DNA from: Cyanophora paradoxa
Taxonomy: Eukaryota > Glaucocystophyceae > Cyanophorales > Cyanophoraceae
Length of the DNA stretch: 64,000 nucleotides
Reading direction: 5' to 3'
Assembly: GCA_004431415.1 (NCBI GenBank)
Contig: QPMI01000428.1
Coordinates: 434,001-498,000 of the forward strand
This document shows, one piece after another, positions 22,801-36,352 of this stretch (positions are counted from its first letter, which is position 1; each line of letters starts with the position of its first letter). The translations under genes and the position numbers were made by a program. The notes beneath the pieces were generated by a model. The model was not told the DNA's origin and made no database searches. It worked only from the letters and a program-made list of their open reading frames with translations.

Positions 22801-25800
22801 CTTCATTACTCCGTCCACGGACGGCCTCGCCAACATCCCGCGCCTCTCCTCGGGAAGAGTCGCTCTCACCCTCAACACGACTGCAGCGGATGCCGTCAAG
22901 ACTGTCACCGTTACTTGCCAGGGGGGAGGGACCACGGCCTCCGGATCTGCCGATCTTACGTCGACTTCGGCTGTGGTCGAGGTCGCACTTGCTGCGGGGA
23001 CTACGTACGACTGCAGTGCCCAGAGCACCAACATCGATATCCTCGGCATCTCCCGCATCTCCGACTTCGCCACGCGGCGATTCACGACTGCCCCAGGACC
23101 TGCCGTCCCCATCATCACTTCACCCGCAACAGACGGCGTGATGGGAGTGACTCGTGTTAATGCTGAAGGACAGGCCTCGCTCAAGATTGGAGTGCTTGCT
23201 TCTGACGGAGTCACTGGCGGAACTCTGACTTGCAGGGCGGCCAATGGAGCTTCCACCTCGGTCACCCTGACAGCGCCTCCTCCTGACAGTCCAACATCAA
23301 TCACCGCTCTGGTGCGCTCGCTGAATTCGTTTTATCAAAGACTTTGTGTTGAATTTCAATTACAGGTTACACTTAACCCAGGCCTGGAGTACACGTGCGA
23401 TGTCTCAACAACGAACTCGCGTGGATCATCGCCCAGTGCGACTAGGAGATTCACCACCGGGGCCCAGCCGGCCCCTCCGCTGATCATGACCCCAACAAAC
23501 AACGCTGTCGACGTGGAGCGGACGAACGAGGGTGTGGTCTCGATCGTGCTCTCCGTGCTTTCTATCGACACTGTCACCAATGCGACGGTTTCCTGCGCCA
23601 CGACCGCCACACTGGCTGCTGTTGCATCCGTCACGGTCTCTGTGCCCGCTGCTCAGACGTCTGTCACCGTCCCAGTGACGCTTGATGCCCTCACTGGATA
23701 CCAGTGCACTGCCACGACAGCGAACGCAGGCGGCTCGTCGGTCGCCACCATGAGCACGTTCGTCACCAAGAAGGGCCCTGCGCCGGTCGTCGCGTCGCGC
23801 AGCATTGCGAGCGGGCCTGCCGTTTGCGATCCTACGAGTCCTGCAAATTATTACCAGATTGTTGGCTGGTCCACCAGCGTTGTCGTCCAGGCATTCGACT
23901 CGGATGGTCTACTTGTTTCCGGGCGCAACGCTGGCACTCTTTCTGCCCAGGTGCGAATCGACCATCTAGTGTGATAATGGACCTCTTTTGCTAATTCTAT
24001 TGACCGCAGCTCGTCTCTCTGACTGCATCCGACCCGACGGACCCTTCGTTCAGCTTTTACGGGGTGTCGCCCGCCTCCGACACCAGCTCGGCCCCCACGA
24101 TCACGAACTTCTTGAACGGTCAGCTTTAATTTCGCACAACCGTTTCTCGTCCAAATCGAAGATGCGACATCCATTTCTGAACGCGATTGCAGGGACCTTC
24201 GAGGTGGCATTCCAAGTGCCGCTTCGCCGAGGCACGTACGAGCTGCGGCTGAGCCTCGATACCGGGGACGCCGCAGCCTCCGGCGCCATCTCCAACTCGC
24301 CGATTCGCTTCTTTGCCCTCCCGTCGACCCAGACGAAGGTCTCCTTTGAGGGCGTCCCCGCTACCGTCAGGGCGTTCAAGGGCTTCCCCATCTCGTTCTC
24401 TGGCATCTACCGGGACAGGTTTGCAGTGCGCTCTTTTCGCTCTGGCTCTCTTACCCACATTTCGTCTCGGCAGCAACGACAACTTCATGGGCCGCATCCC
24501 AGCTGGCGTCGCAACATCGACGTGCCCCGCCGCCTTCGCGTACCGCTCGTCGGCAGGCACGGCAGCCGATGCACCGGTCGCTGCGAGCATATCCGCCTCG
24601 CCGGCTACCCCCGTGGATGTTGTCACCACCAAGGGCACCTACGGCACTGGCGGCACCTGGGTAGACAAATTCGTGCTGACCGGCAAGACCTCCGTGGATG
24701 GAAGCGCGACGGTGACCGTCACTGGCACCGTCGGCGCGTCGTCGTCGACGGTCACGACTATTTCGCTTACGGCCGGCAACATCGCCATTTCCAAGTCGGG
24801 CGTTGTCAGCGACGTCTGCAAGACGTACACGGCAGGCAAACCCTTCACGCTCCGCATCGAGCTCAAAGACGATGCGGGAGCCAAAGTGGACGGGTTCAGC
24901 ACGGTTACGGTCACCCCGACCTACCTCGGCCCGACCTCGTCCGCCGCCGCTCCAGGGTGCGCATATGCTTCCGATGTCTTTTTCGGCTTGATTCGAATTC
25001 GTGGTCATTGACAAGAACCGCAGGGAAATTGTATTCACGCTGCCGGACTCGTTCGTGGCCCTGATTAATCCGAACAGCTTCCCGTCCGCGGCCACCGCAA
25101 CGGTCTCGGCGGGCACCGACGGGTCCTACACAGCCTCTGTGACGGCATTCAAGGCCGGATACTACAGGCTGTCGGTCTCGATCAACGGGCAGCCGGCCGG
25201 TGTCGGCGCGAGCCTTGCCGTGTTCGTCGCCCCCGGAGAGGCGGCGACGGCGCCGGATGCGGCCTTCCCGACCTACAACGCGTCGCGCCTCGAGTGGCTT
25301 GCCAGCCCCAACGCACTTGCCGGCCAGAACACCACCGCGTACCTCGCTGTCCGCGACGCGTTCGGAAATCTCGTGGAGCCCTCCGCTTACGAGTCGATTG
25401 CCTCGGTTACCAACCTCCAGCTGGGCCTCAGCACCACTAGTACTGTTACTGGTTGCCCCTCGAGCTCCTCTTCAATTCCTCTCCCGTGGGCCGCGTCGGC
25501 GGTTACGTTGGCAGCTCCTGCGAATGTTGTCAAGGTGCTGCCTGTTGTCGCACCAACAGGGCTCAGTACAACGTGGGGTGTCGCTGAACAACCCTCAACA
25601 CTTGCGGGAGTCTACCAGATCACGTTCTCAGTGTGCCCCGCCGGCCTTCAGCAGATCCAGGCCTCATATGGCGGGAAGGCCTTCGGCAACAGTTTCCCTC
25701 TGACAGTGAACCCCAACATTCTGGCGGGCATCCAGGGCGCATCTACACTCACGGAAAGCACCGCGGGTCCGCTTGCCGCGGAGGCCGTCAACTGGATTCG

Positions 25801-28800
25801 CGTCACAGGCGTCGACGCGTGCGGCAACGTCGTCAACTTTGACCAGTGCGCTCCCGCTCAAGAGCTCGAGTGCGAGATCTAGTGCTCACGCGAGGGTTTG
25901 ACCCGTTCCGTTCAGGGCGCCGAACAACGCGTACGAGTTTGCGTTCTCCGGAGGTTTCGCCAAGCTGCCGTTCTTCGCGGACTTCACGACCGCGGCGGGC
26001 GCAACCCCGCTCTGCTCGTACGTGCGCTACCAAGGCGTCATCGGGTGCTTCCGCGAACTTAAGGTGCGACATCCACATCCGTTGCAATGTTTGTGGTGTT
26101 GACTGCGTCGACGTCCGTCCGACGTGCAGATTTCCCGCGTCGTCGGCACAACTGGCGTCGTCACCATCTGTGCGCTCCTAATGTTTTGTTTTCCATTTGC
26201 GTCTGGAGAACGGGGGCCTGGCCTTACTGAGCGAATCTGCGCAGCCTACAAGCTCTTCGCAACCGGGGATGGAAAACTGAACCTCTTTGTTAACACGAGG
26301 CAGACCACCTTCATCGAGGGATCGCGCATCGCGTCCACCGACGAGCCGGTTGCAAAGGTATCCGTGTCCCGCATCCCGAAGGATCCGATCGAAATCGTCT
26401 CCGCAAGGTTCTCCGATGCGGTACGCCTGAACTCGGAATAGCTGTGCGCGACTGATCACGACTGACTCTGTTCCTGCGTTCACGTATACGTAGGGCAACA
26501 CTGTACTGTTCGAGCTGAGCGACAACTCGGACATGCTTCAGGTGCGGCTGTCCGGATATATTCACGGATAATGATCTGTAGTGCTAAGCGTTCGAATTCT
26601 TTGGCAGAGTTATATGGGCACTTCAGGCGCCTTGTTGGACTCGGCGAGAAATGTGCGCGCGAGCGCCATCTTTGAGAATGCCGAGACCCTGTTCGGTCCT
26701 GGTGCTCTTGCTCCTTCGTGATACTTTCCTATTGCTCCTTCGTGACACTTTGCTCGCAGCCTCCTACTGCTCGTTTGTCAGCCCAAGGGTAATGGAAGTC
26801 ACGATCGCCGGAGTGACCGAGCAGAACATCGGAAGCCTCGCCGGGCCTTCGACCAACGTGAGGATCGCGAGCGCTGGCGCCCCGATCTACAACGCGTGCG
26901 TTCTGTCGCCAATGCAAATCCGCGCCCCCGCCACTAAAATTCCTGCAGCATCGGCAACTCTGCGCGGATCCCGTCTTCGGCGCCCGCCAAACCCATTCTC
27001 GCTCCGAACAACCCGCCGACCCCCGTTGTCCAGCTCACGGGTGACACGTCGGTTGGAAAATGCGACCCCGCCGAGTACATTGCCAAGGTCGAAAGCGGCG
27101 GCTGCGGTCGGCCACTCGGCCTGACGTGGACTGTTACCAAAGATGGGACCGCTATGACCCCAGGTTCGTGCACATAATATACTCGAGTGGAATCTCGTGT
27201 GGGATTCTGCATTTCTAGCCGCCTCTTACCTGGCCTATTGAGCAGGCGCTAGTTCATACCAAGAATCGGGAACGGCTCTCCGCATTCTTGCGAGCAATGC
27301 GGGCACGTACACGGTGGCCGTGACTGGTAAGAATTTCCTGCAGGAGGCCAGCACGCAGCAGACGATTACGGTGAGCCCGCATTTGCTTGCAATGTCATTC
27401 CAAAGAGTGCATGCGTGCGCCTCTAATTCTTGCCTTCAGCTTGTAAAAACCGAAACGGCGATTCCGAGGGTCGTGATCGCGGAAGGCGCGAGGCTGGAGT
27501 CTGCGAAGACCACAGACACGACCCTCACCGCCCGTGCCACGTTCAGCTCTTGCCCCACTGGCTCGAGCTCGAGTGCGCGCCCTCCCCGGTCCCGTCCCAC
27601 GGCCTTTTTTACTGGGGGATTCTCACGCCTTCTCCCAGGCGAACCCGCGATGGAGTTCAAGTGGTTCGTTGGAGGGGAACAGACCGCGGTGACCTCTTCG
27701 TCCTTCACGATCGGGCCGACTGGAGTATCGCTGGCGGTACGCTTGTCGAATAACAGCTTGCAATCGATTCCATCCGCTCATATTAGCCCGCCCCGCAGCC
27801 TCGCGACGCGCCGTACGAAATCAAGGTGGAGGGCACCGTCAAGGGGACGGATCTCAAGAACTCGTTCACCACGATGCTCACCGTGAAGGCAGCAAGGCTT
27901 GTGGCGGACGTCAAGGCGTTTGCCGAGTCGGGCGGCGTCCTGCAGCAGACGAGCACCATCGGCATCGACACCAACATCGAGCTCAACGCGACGGCGTCCT
28001 TCGACCCCGATAACTTTGATCCCAAGAATCCAAACCCCGCTTTCGACACGATGCTCTCGTGCAAGTGGACGATCGCGGCGAGCTCCCCGGCGAACGGTCT
28101 TGCGAAGGACGCCAACGGCTTCATTGCCGCCGGCTCGGGCGTATCCATTCCCAGCGACAAGAATGGATGCGTCCTGAAGATCGCAGCTGAAACCCTGAAG
28201 CCGGACAAGACGTCTCCACGAATGCCGTAAGCGAATTGGTACAAATAAAGAGTCTGGTTTCTCATTTCTCACTCCATTGAGCAGGTTTGTCTTCACGGTT
28301 CAAGTCACTCGCAGCGACACCCTCAACCGCGCCGCGGCTACGGCCTCCATCCCGGTCGTCGTTTCAGAGTTCGCCCCGCCTGCAGTCTCCATTGTGGTAC
28401 GAGGCGCCCGCTTTCGTAACCCCGCTCACGCCATTGACGCGTTACCGCCATCGCGAACCAACAGATTGACGGCTCGCGCACCGTGAACGCGTTCCGCGAG
28501 CTGAAGCTGACCGGCGCCATCGAGGCCCCCAGGGACATCGACGCGGACGACTTCAAGAGAAATGGAGAGACAAAGTACAAGCTGCAGTACCTGTGGACCG
28601 TGCAGAGCGCGAGCACGCTGGACCTTCAGGACAAGAACATCACGGAGAGCAGCACGGGACCGTCCCTCGTCCTGAAAAGGAATGTCCTCCGCCCGGGGCA
28701 GACCTACACGTTCGCCCTCTCGGTCACGCTCGAGAAGGACGGAAAGATCCGCACCGCATCAGCGGAAACCACGCTGGAAGTTAACCGGGTGCGCTGCGTT

Positions 28801-31800
28801 GCCGACGTCAACGTGCATGCACATGCGCCGAGACGTCTCTGATCACAGTCGCGCAGCCACCCGCGTCGGGCAGCTGCAAGCTGCTGCAGCTTGTCGGTGG
28901 CAGCCTGCAGAGCGTCACGTCCGCCAAGGCCCTCACGGAGGAGTACCGCCTCTCGTGCAGCGACTGGGTCACGAACAGCCCGCCCCTTCAGTACGCCTTC
29001 GAGGTCGAGGATGATACCGGAAAGAAGAGCACCCTCCGCGGCTACTCGTCTGACAGTACCCTTCCGAAGGTCAAGGCCTTCCCTGTGAGGGGTGCGCCCG
29101 GCCCGTCCCTTTAAATTTACAACCGCATACGTATTCTATGGCGCGCGTCCGCTCACGCGAGCGCCTCTCTCGCGGGCCGCAGGTTCCCTGAAATTCCGCG
29201 GGTACATCCGCGACGCGACGGGCGCCTTCACCGTCTTCAACGACCTTGCGCCCGTGCCGGTCGAGGACCCGACAATCGGCAAGTCGGCGTCGCAGGTGGC
29301 ACAGCTGATCAAGGACAACACGGACGCCGCGACGAGCACGTGCATCCGCGCCCAAGATTACGTCTGCGCGTTTGGCAGCATTCTTACGGCCACCAACTCG
29401 GCCCAGCAGCAGGCAGCCATCAACGCGCGGAGGCGCAAGGCTCTTGAGACCTTCACGAGCGTTCCTGCGCGCCGCCGCCTCAGCGCCGTGGACCCTGCGC
29501 TTCTCCAGATCCAGATCGACGCGCTCCGCAGCGCGACGCAGGCCGTCGAGGGCGCGGCGTACAGCCGCACGACCGTCAGCGCCGCCGCGTCTCAGTACGC
29601 GACGGTCCTTGGCGCCGGCTTCGCTGCTGAGTACAGCGCATCCATCATCCACGACGCCCTCGCCCTCGCAGGCAACCTGACTTCCCGCTACGTGCGAGAC
29701 TGCAGCTCGTACACGCCGGACACGGATGCCGTCATCGAGAACCTCGTCCGGGGCTCGCTCAACGTGTTCAGCAACGATGCCGGCGTCAACCGCACCCTCG
29801 CCTCGTCGCTCTCGCTCCGGCACCTCCTCGCGCAGCTTGGCCGCCGCAGCCTCGAGTGCGGCACCTGCGCGTCAACGCTCAGTAACTCGCCCTCGCCCGT
29901 CGCGGCGTACGCCGCGCCTACTGCCTCCCGCAAGGACGCCGAGCTCCTCCCGCTGCAGCTCTGCGTCTCCCGCACCGTTGCCTACCCGCCGCAGACGGTC
30001 GCCTTTGCCGGCTTCGACTCCCGCGTCGTCCTCCCGTCCAGCTTCGCGCTCAGCGTCCTCGGCAACGCGACGACCGACCGGACCCTGGACCTCGTTGCCC
30101 TGCGCCTCCCCGCCGCCCTGTACAGCGCCAGCGAGCGCTTCGCATCCGACGTCGTCCAGATCTCCGTGTTCAAGGCCGGCTGCGGCGCCAGCTGCGAGAG
30201 CCTTCCGATCGCCGGCCTCCCGGAGCCCGTCACCTTTGCCGGGCTCGTACCGGCCTCGGCCGCCTTCGACTTCATGTCCGAGCGAAGTGAGTGGCCGAGG
30301 GGGCGCCGGCGCCCTCGCTTTTCGCGCTCCGTTGTTAACGATATGTGTCTCGCAGTTTCGCTTTCGCGCTTCAACGTGTCGGCTTCCACGTGGACGGAGA
30401 CCACCCCTGGCGCCATTGCCGTTCGCGGCGTGGACATGCGCTACGCGTCGGCCGAGGCGAACGTGGTCCCGGCGAGTGCGACCGCCGTTCTCCACGACAT
30501 CGCCCACGTCGTCCGCTCGCGGCCCGAGTCGCGCAACGTCACCTCGCGCGCGACGCTCGGAATCGCGTTCGTTTTCTACCCCGGCCAGGGCAACACGACG
30601 GCCGCGTCCATCTTCGCGAACAGCTCGGCGTCGGACCCGGCCGGCCTCGTCGCGGCCATCGCGGCCCGCATCCGGGCCCGCGCGGCCGCCCTTGGCTCGG
30701 CGGCCTCCCAGGTCGCCGGCTTCGACCAGGACATGCAGCTCGCCGTGGAGACGGGGGCCATCTCCCCTTCGGCCGCCGGGGCGGTCGAGGGCCTCCAGAT
30801 CACCTTCTCGTGCGCAACGGTTCTTCCTTCGAAGCTTCCGGCTTGGTGAGGCTGACGACCCGATTTCGCGTCTCAGGTTCTTCGGGGTGGCGAATCCGGC
30901 CGCCGGGACGAGCCGGCCGTCGTCCGTTCCGCTCCGCGACTTTGTCTACGCTGACGCGCTCATCAACGGCCTCGACCTCTCTGCCATTGACCCGCTTCTC
31001 GTGGGCGGCGTCCCGCGCGCCCTCAACGGCCAGCGCATCACCTCGGTGCGCGACGCGTGATGCGTGATGCGTGATGCCGGTGAAGTGGCGACCCGTACTC
31101 ACCACCCACTTTCGCAGCCGGGCGTGCCCGGCATCGGCGGCTTCCGCAACACCGCCGGCAGCGCGCTCTCCGTTGTTCTCTCGTTCCCGGCGCAGGCGGT
31201 CACGCTCGCGACGTTCCGGACTCTGTATCCCGTGTCGGCCTCCGTGTTCGGCAACCCGCGGCTTGTCCGCTCGGTGCTCGGCGCGCTCCGGGGCGCAGTG
31301 AACGGCACCTCGTTCTCTGCCGATCTCGCCAAAGTCATCGACATTCAGGTGCTTTATCTTCCTGCAAATTTAATGTAAGACGTCGACGGCCCGTAACGCT
31401 CGATATATCGATCTCAGATGGCCTACGTCGGCGCCGAGGCGGGCTCCGTCGTTCTGTCCTTCAACGCCTTCGGCGCGCTGCTGGCCAGCCCCGCCGCCAA
31501 CGGCGGCTTCGAAGTTGCGGCGACGGCGACCGGGCCGGAAGCGATCGCCCGGGCGCTCGTCTACGCTTCTTTGACGGGCGGCCTCACCCTCCCGCTCGCC
31601 GACGGCTCTCGCCTCACGGGAGGCACCGTCCGCTCCATCGGCGGCAGCTTCGCCGGCGTCGCGCCGTACGTTGCGGCGGTCGCGGCGGAGCTGAGGCGCG
31701 CGGCGCCGGCCGTCTCTGCCAACGCCTCGCGCCTGAACTTCACGATCCGCGTGGAGAACGGCGCCGGCTCGTTCGCGGCGTGGCTCACTGACAACTACGA

Positions 31801-32488
31801 CGCGCTGGACGCCGCCACTCGGGACGACTACTGGGCGCTGTCCCTCTTCAACTTCCTGCGCCAGATCGACCCGTCCGTCAACGTCAACGGCGTCCTCTTC
31901 CCCGGCCGCGCGGCCTTCGCCGACGGCGTCAGCAACGGCACGCGCCGGCACGCCCTGCAGCTCACGGTCAGCCCGTCCGTCGACATCACGGGCATCTATC
32001 TTGGCTCCTCGCCCATCCTCGGCTCTGGCTCGGGCTTTTCGCGCAACAGTCCGTGTCCTTGCTTCGTTCCCCGTCCGCGCTGCTGCGATCTCCTGACAAG
32101 CCCTCGCGCAGGCACGTTCTGCGGGACGGCGTACACCGTCTCGCTCCCGAGCGGCACTGCGACCGCCAGGCCGCAGTGCACGCAAACGGACGTCAAGGCA
32201 CAGGTGCCAGGCACCGGCGGCCCGATCAGCCAAGGGCAGACCTCGTCGCCCGCGTCGTCGGGCCTCTCGGGCGGGCAGATCGCCGGCATCGCCGTGGGCA
32301 TCATTGTTGGTGTCGTCGCGGTCATCGCCATCGCAGCGTTCGTGTTCATGCGCAAGAACCGCGGAGATGCCATGGATCTCCCGCGGCCTGTGCAGTCCGC
32401 CGCCTACGTCGTGGACGCCAACGGCGTCGCGGAACCGGTCCGCGCTGCGGAGCCGGCCGCGCCTCACACCCAATTCATTCTGGTGTAA
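16814..32488 (+). CDS. Giant mucin-like REJ/Ig-domain type I membrane protein
   Basis: A very large secreted-then-anchored surface protein. The start ATG at 16,814 gives a signal peptide (hydrophobic [20 protein letters not shown]). Early exons 16,814-16,999, 17,063-17,128, 17,201-17,308 and 17,850 onward all join in phase 0 and are Cys-rich ([27 protein letters not shown]). A 4.7-kb array then encodes Thr-Glu-Thr-Pro repeats, followed by a Pro-Ser linker. Beyond it come about three Ig/FnIII-like modules (22,790-23,950), filamin-like repeats (about 24,500-25,830, e.g. [10 protein letters not shown]), Ig/PKD-like and REJ-like modules (about 26,980-30,300, e.g. [23 protein letters not shown]), further unknown repeats (30,350-32,250), and a single TM helix ([20 protein letters not shown]) with an MRKNRGD stop-transfer and a roughly 45-residue tail. 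Introns here are less GC-rich than in neighbours. As assembled, the reading frame entering the repeat array (frame of 17,850) is not the frame leaving it (frame of 22,700), so the array must contain net indels. Likely role is adhesion or a cell coat; REJ modules also occur in polycystin-type and gamete receptors, but no channel domain is seen. Confidence 0.7.
17930..22625 (+). repeat. Tandem array of 36-bp units (Thr-Glu-Thr-Pro coding)
   Basis: Roughly 130 units built from ACGGAGACGCC, GACGGAAACCCC and GACGGAGACTCCC. Each 36-bp unit encodes twelve residues of TETP type. Variant units lose one base, nearly always from a C run (AAACCCC to AAACCC, ACTCCCACG to ACTCCACG) or from an A run, giving 35-bp units that change frame. 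All six frames stay open across the array. Forward frames read TETP, basic [12 protein letters not shown] or acidic [12 protein letters not shown]. Confidence 0.95.
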
Positions 32489-33978
32489 AATAATGATGAG
32501 ACAGTCGTATTTGATTCGTTCCAACACTCCTATTTTCCGCTATTTTTCACTTTATTGCAGCAGTATAACATAGCAGAGTTCTTTTTGTAAGTAGCAAGTC
32601 AGAGCTTTTCATCGATCGATATCATGAGTTAACGTTTGACGTGGCCATATACTGTATTGTCGCAAAAGTTTCGCGGTACCGGTTTATTTATATCACAGCA
32701 TTTCGGAAGTCCTCATCAACGTATTCGTGAAATGAATATTGCGTAGGCGTCTGGTAGCCTCTGCTCCTCTGCAGAGCGTGTTGCAGGCGCTCGCACCCAA
32801 GTAGATTCGCTTTCAATAGCGTTTTCCGATTTCGACCGACAGCGGACGATTTCGAGTGAATAAATTATAACCTTAGACCTTTCGGATTTCGACACGCAAA
32901 AGTATATTCACCTGTTGCCAGCAAGTTGCCTCGAGCTCGTTAGGACGCTTTGCCGGAGAAGTTATAGAGAAAGAAGGAGCGGTAGAAGAATAAATGAAGA
33001 GGCCGCGGGCGGCCATGTTGTTGTTGCAATTGCAATATGGTATTATCAAGAAGAATATCCGGATCCGGATCCCCCGGGCCCCGTACATAAACGTGCACGC
33101 GCATACACCTGCTCCTAATAATAATATATATATAGTAAATTCGTGCCGCAGCGCGCGGGCTGGGCCTCGCCCCCGGCCAGCCACTGTCTAGATTTGGGGC
33201 CCGGGGCGAGCCTCGGAGCTGACGCCTCGGCCCTGCGCCGGCTATGCGGAGGGCCCGGCGCTATTTGCTGCGCTGCCCGTACGCGTGTCCCCTCCCGCCG
33301 CCGCCCTCGCCGAGCCTCGGAGTCGCCTGCCCGCGCGCCAGTCTGGTGCGCCGGTGCGCACTGCGGCATGCCGCCGCCCGCCTCGCCATCCCGCCCGCCT
33401 CGCCCGGCCGCCTGACTCGCCTCTCTGCCCTCCGCCCCCCCCTAGTACCCTGCAACGTGGCCTAGTAACCAATTTTATTTATGCCCGTAGGCCTTAAATC
33501 AATCAATGCGTGCGCTTTAATTCGACCGCGGCCGGGCGCCGCGCGCGCTGCACTGCGGCAGCTACTAGGCTAGCGCTGCAGCTGGCCTGGATATCGATCG
33601 CGCGCGAGCATGCCGCGCAAGCCGCCGCGCAAGCGCCGCGCCCGATATCGGCTCCGCGGCTAGCGCTAGCTATATAGCGCTCCAGATGCAGCGGCGCCCG
33701 GCGCGCGCCGCGGCGCGCGCGCGCGCGAGCTCGAGCAGCTACAGCCGCGCCCGCTGGTTCTAGATCTGCGAGGCGGGCCGGGGCGCCGCGCCGGCACTCT
33801 AGATCTAGATTTAATTTCGCCGAGTCGGATCGATGTTGGTTCTCCGCGGGTAAACCGGTACCCCGCGACTTTTGCGATTCATCAGTGCGGACTGAGGCAG
33901 CAGCGGCAGCTGAACTTCGGAATCAGCATCCGCATGAGGTTTTAGCTCTAGTTAGGAACGGCCAGCCGTGCGCTGGGA
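32489..33978. other. Intergenic, no gene seen
   Basis: Starts with an AT-rich 3' flank of the giant gene (to about 33,130), then turns to GC-rich DNA with CGCGCG and GATC/CTAG clusters. No exon with family support was found. The end should contain the promoter of the galactosyltransferase gene. Confidence 0.5.
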
Positions 33979-36352
33979 ATGAGCGACAAGTACCGCGATG
34001 GCGCTGGCCAAATGCATGGCCCCGCGAAGGCCGCGGGTTGCGGGCTTCTGTTCGAAGCAGCCGGCTACGTTGCGATCGGCGTCTGCATGTTCCTGCTGGT
34101 CTGGGGCGCCACGCACGCGACGAGGCCACGCTGCTGCCCCGAGGGCGCCATCGCCTCCAACGCGTGGCTCAAGGTACGCACCCGCGACGCGCAGGCGAAC
34201 GGCCCCGCTTTGCTGCGTGCACATGAAGATTTCGGACTCGCCCGACGCGTCCCCCGCGCGCAGACCTTCCGGAGGCCAGCGAACGTGACGGGCGCCATCA
34301 CGCGGCAGTTCTCCGCCCTCTCGAACTGGACGGCGCTGAGCGCGCCGCTGCGGCGCGCGCGCTGCGGGCGGCCGCGGGAGCCGCCGTGCTCGCGGCCGAA
34401 TCCCGTGCCGAGCATGCGGCAGCTCCCGGCGCCGGCGTTCGACGAGTCTGATCCGCTCCTTTGGAACAAGACCCTCGCGCAGGCGCGCAGACTCCCCCGC
34501 CTCGCACGTGCACGGCCCCGACAACTTTGGCCTCACAGCCCCCGACCCGCCAGGTGAAGCCGGGGACCTTCTGCCCCGGGGCGGACCTGCAGCAGCTGCC
34601 CGACGTGAAGGACCTGCGGCAGTGCGTCGAGGCCTGCGTCCGCAACAACTTATGCGCCCTCGCCGCCCTTCGCAAGAAGGCTCGCGCCCCCCGCCCCCCC
34701 GGCCCGCGCCGCATCCCCGCCCCCGGCTTAAGCTTGAACCCCCTTTCGCAGGGCGGGTGCCACCTGAAGCGGCTCGGGGTACACTGCATGGACGCCCCTT
34801 GGGACGAGGCCTGGTACAAGCCGGGGGTACAGGAGTTCCAGGCGACTCTGCCCAAGCGGGATCCGTTCAAGGGCGCGCGCCGCCCGGTCGGGCGTACCCC
34901 CCTTGCCGCTCTTAAGCTCACGGCCCCGCAGCGCGCGTGGGCGGCAAGATGGCCGTCGTCGTACCCCTCCGAGACAGGAAGGTGCTTCGAATTCAATTCG
35001 AATTCGGGGATCCCGGCCCGCTCCCGGGTCGTGATCGTTCCCGTGCAGCTGCAGGAGGTGCCGTTCGTGCAAATGGTCCCGGAGCTCCTTAGGGCGCAGT
35101 ACCCCTCCCCCGATTCCTTCACGGTCTTCTTCGTCGAGGCTCGTTCAACCCCCCCACCCACCCCTCCCCCCCCTCACCCCCACCCCACCCGCAGCAAGAG
35201 GAGGGGTACCGCTTTAACCGGGGGGCCCTGATCGACGCGGGGGCGGCCCTCGTCCTCGCCTCCGACTTTGACTGGATCTGCGTCCACGCGCGCCCTGCCC
35301 CACCCCGCCCCGCCCCGCCCGCCTGCCGCCGCCCGCCCTGACAGACTGACGCGTCTGGCCTGGCAGGACGTGGACACGCTCCCGAAGACAAAGAAATGGC
35401 TCTACGACCAGTACGACGACAGAGTGACGCACGTCACCCCCAGCGCGTCCCCCCACGCCCTCCCCCGCCCCGCCCCGCCCCGCCCCGCCTCGGCCCCTGA
35501 CGCCCCACGGCAGATTGGGCGCACCCAGTGTACTCAGTGTTCCCGATCTACTTCGGGGGTAACGTAATCTTCCCGGCGAACGTTCTCCGCGAGATCGACG
35601 GCTTCCCCGTCGACCTCTGGGGCTGGGGCCAAGAGGACGACGGTGAGTGAGAGAACTTTTCGCCGCCCTTCTTCACACCCCCCCCCCCCCCCCCCCCCTC
35701 CCCCATCCCCCATCCCGTTTTCTCTTCTTACCCGAGCAGCGGCGAGGTGGCGCCTCGTCCAGCGGGGCCTGTGGCCCGCCGAGGAGCCCTACTTGGAATC
35801 CCTGGACGGTTTCGACACCAAGAGGCTCCACAAAGAGTTGTTTACCCACTCCAACGACGGTGTGTTTCATGAATGTAAACCGCGGCCATGTACCCCACTG
35901 ACCATACACGCGCAGGGCACGGGGCGCGGCTGAAGCGGCCCTTCTGGGCGAGGCCTCCGTACCCCTACGGCGGCTTCCAAGAGCTCTCCTACTGGACCCT
36001 GGCCGCCGCCGCCGAGCACAACGGCACCGTCCTGCGCTTCACGACGCACGTCTTCTGCGACCCGCGCCGCGTGCCGTGGTGCCTCCAGCCCCCGCCCCCT
36101 CCCACCCCGGCCCCCACTCCCACCCCCACTACTACCCCGACCCCGCCCGCGGCCGCGGCCGCCAAGACCGCCGCCGCTACTTCCCCTCACTCCCCCTCCG
36201 CGCCCGCCTCCGCCGCCCTCCGCGCCCCGGCCCCCACTCCCCCTCCTGCCACCCCAGCCACCCAGGCCCCCACCACTCCCACCCCGACCCCCGCGCCCGC
36301 CTCCGCCTCCGCCTCCGGCTCCGCCGTCGCCCGTCCGAAGGCCCAAAGATAG
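33979..36352 (+). CDS. Beta-1,4-galactosyltransferase-like glycosyltransferase (GT7)
   Basis: A Golgi-type type II enzyme transferring a hexose from a UDP-sugar. Exon 1 (33,979-34,173) encodes a short cytosolic tail and signal anchor (AAGYVAIGVCMFLLVWGA). Next is a stem with N-glycosylation sites, then a Cys-rich PAN/Apple-like segment (TFCPGADLQQLPDVKDLRQC ... NNLCAL, 34,557-34,675). The catalytic domain runs MAVVVPLRDR (about 34,950), LQEVPFVQMVPELLRAQ (about 35,050), YRFNRGALIDAGAAL (about 35,205), DVD metal motif in DVDTLPKTKKWLYDQY (about 35,368), PIYFGGNVIFPANVL then GFPVDLWGWGQEDD (about 35,540-35,640, the GT7 WGWGxEDD signature), and a late exon from about 35,920. The protein ends with a long Pro/Thr/Ala tail (about 36,085-36,352). 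At least eight exons. The donor could make LacNAc, LacdiNAc or xylose-linked galactose; specificity is not evident. The catalytic motifs are intact. Confidence 0.88.
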
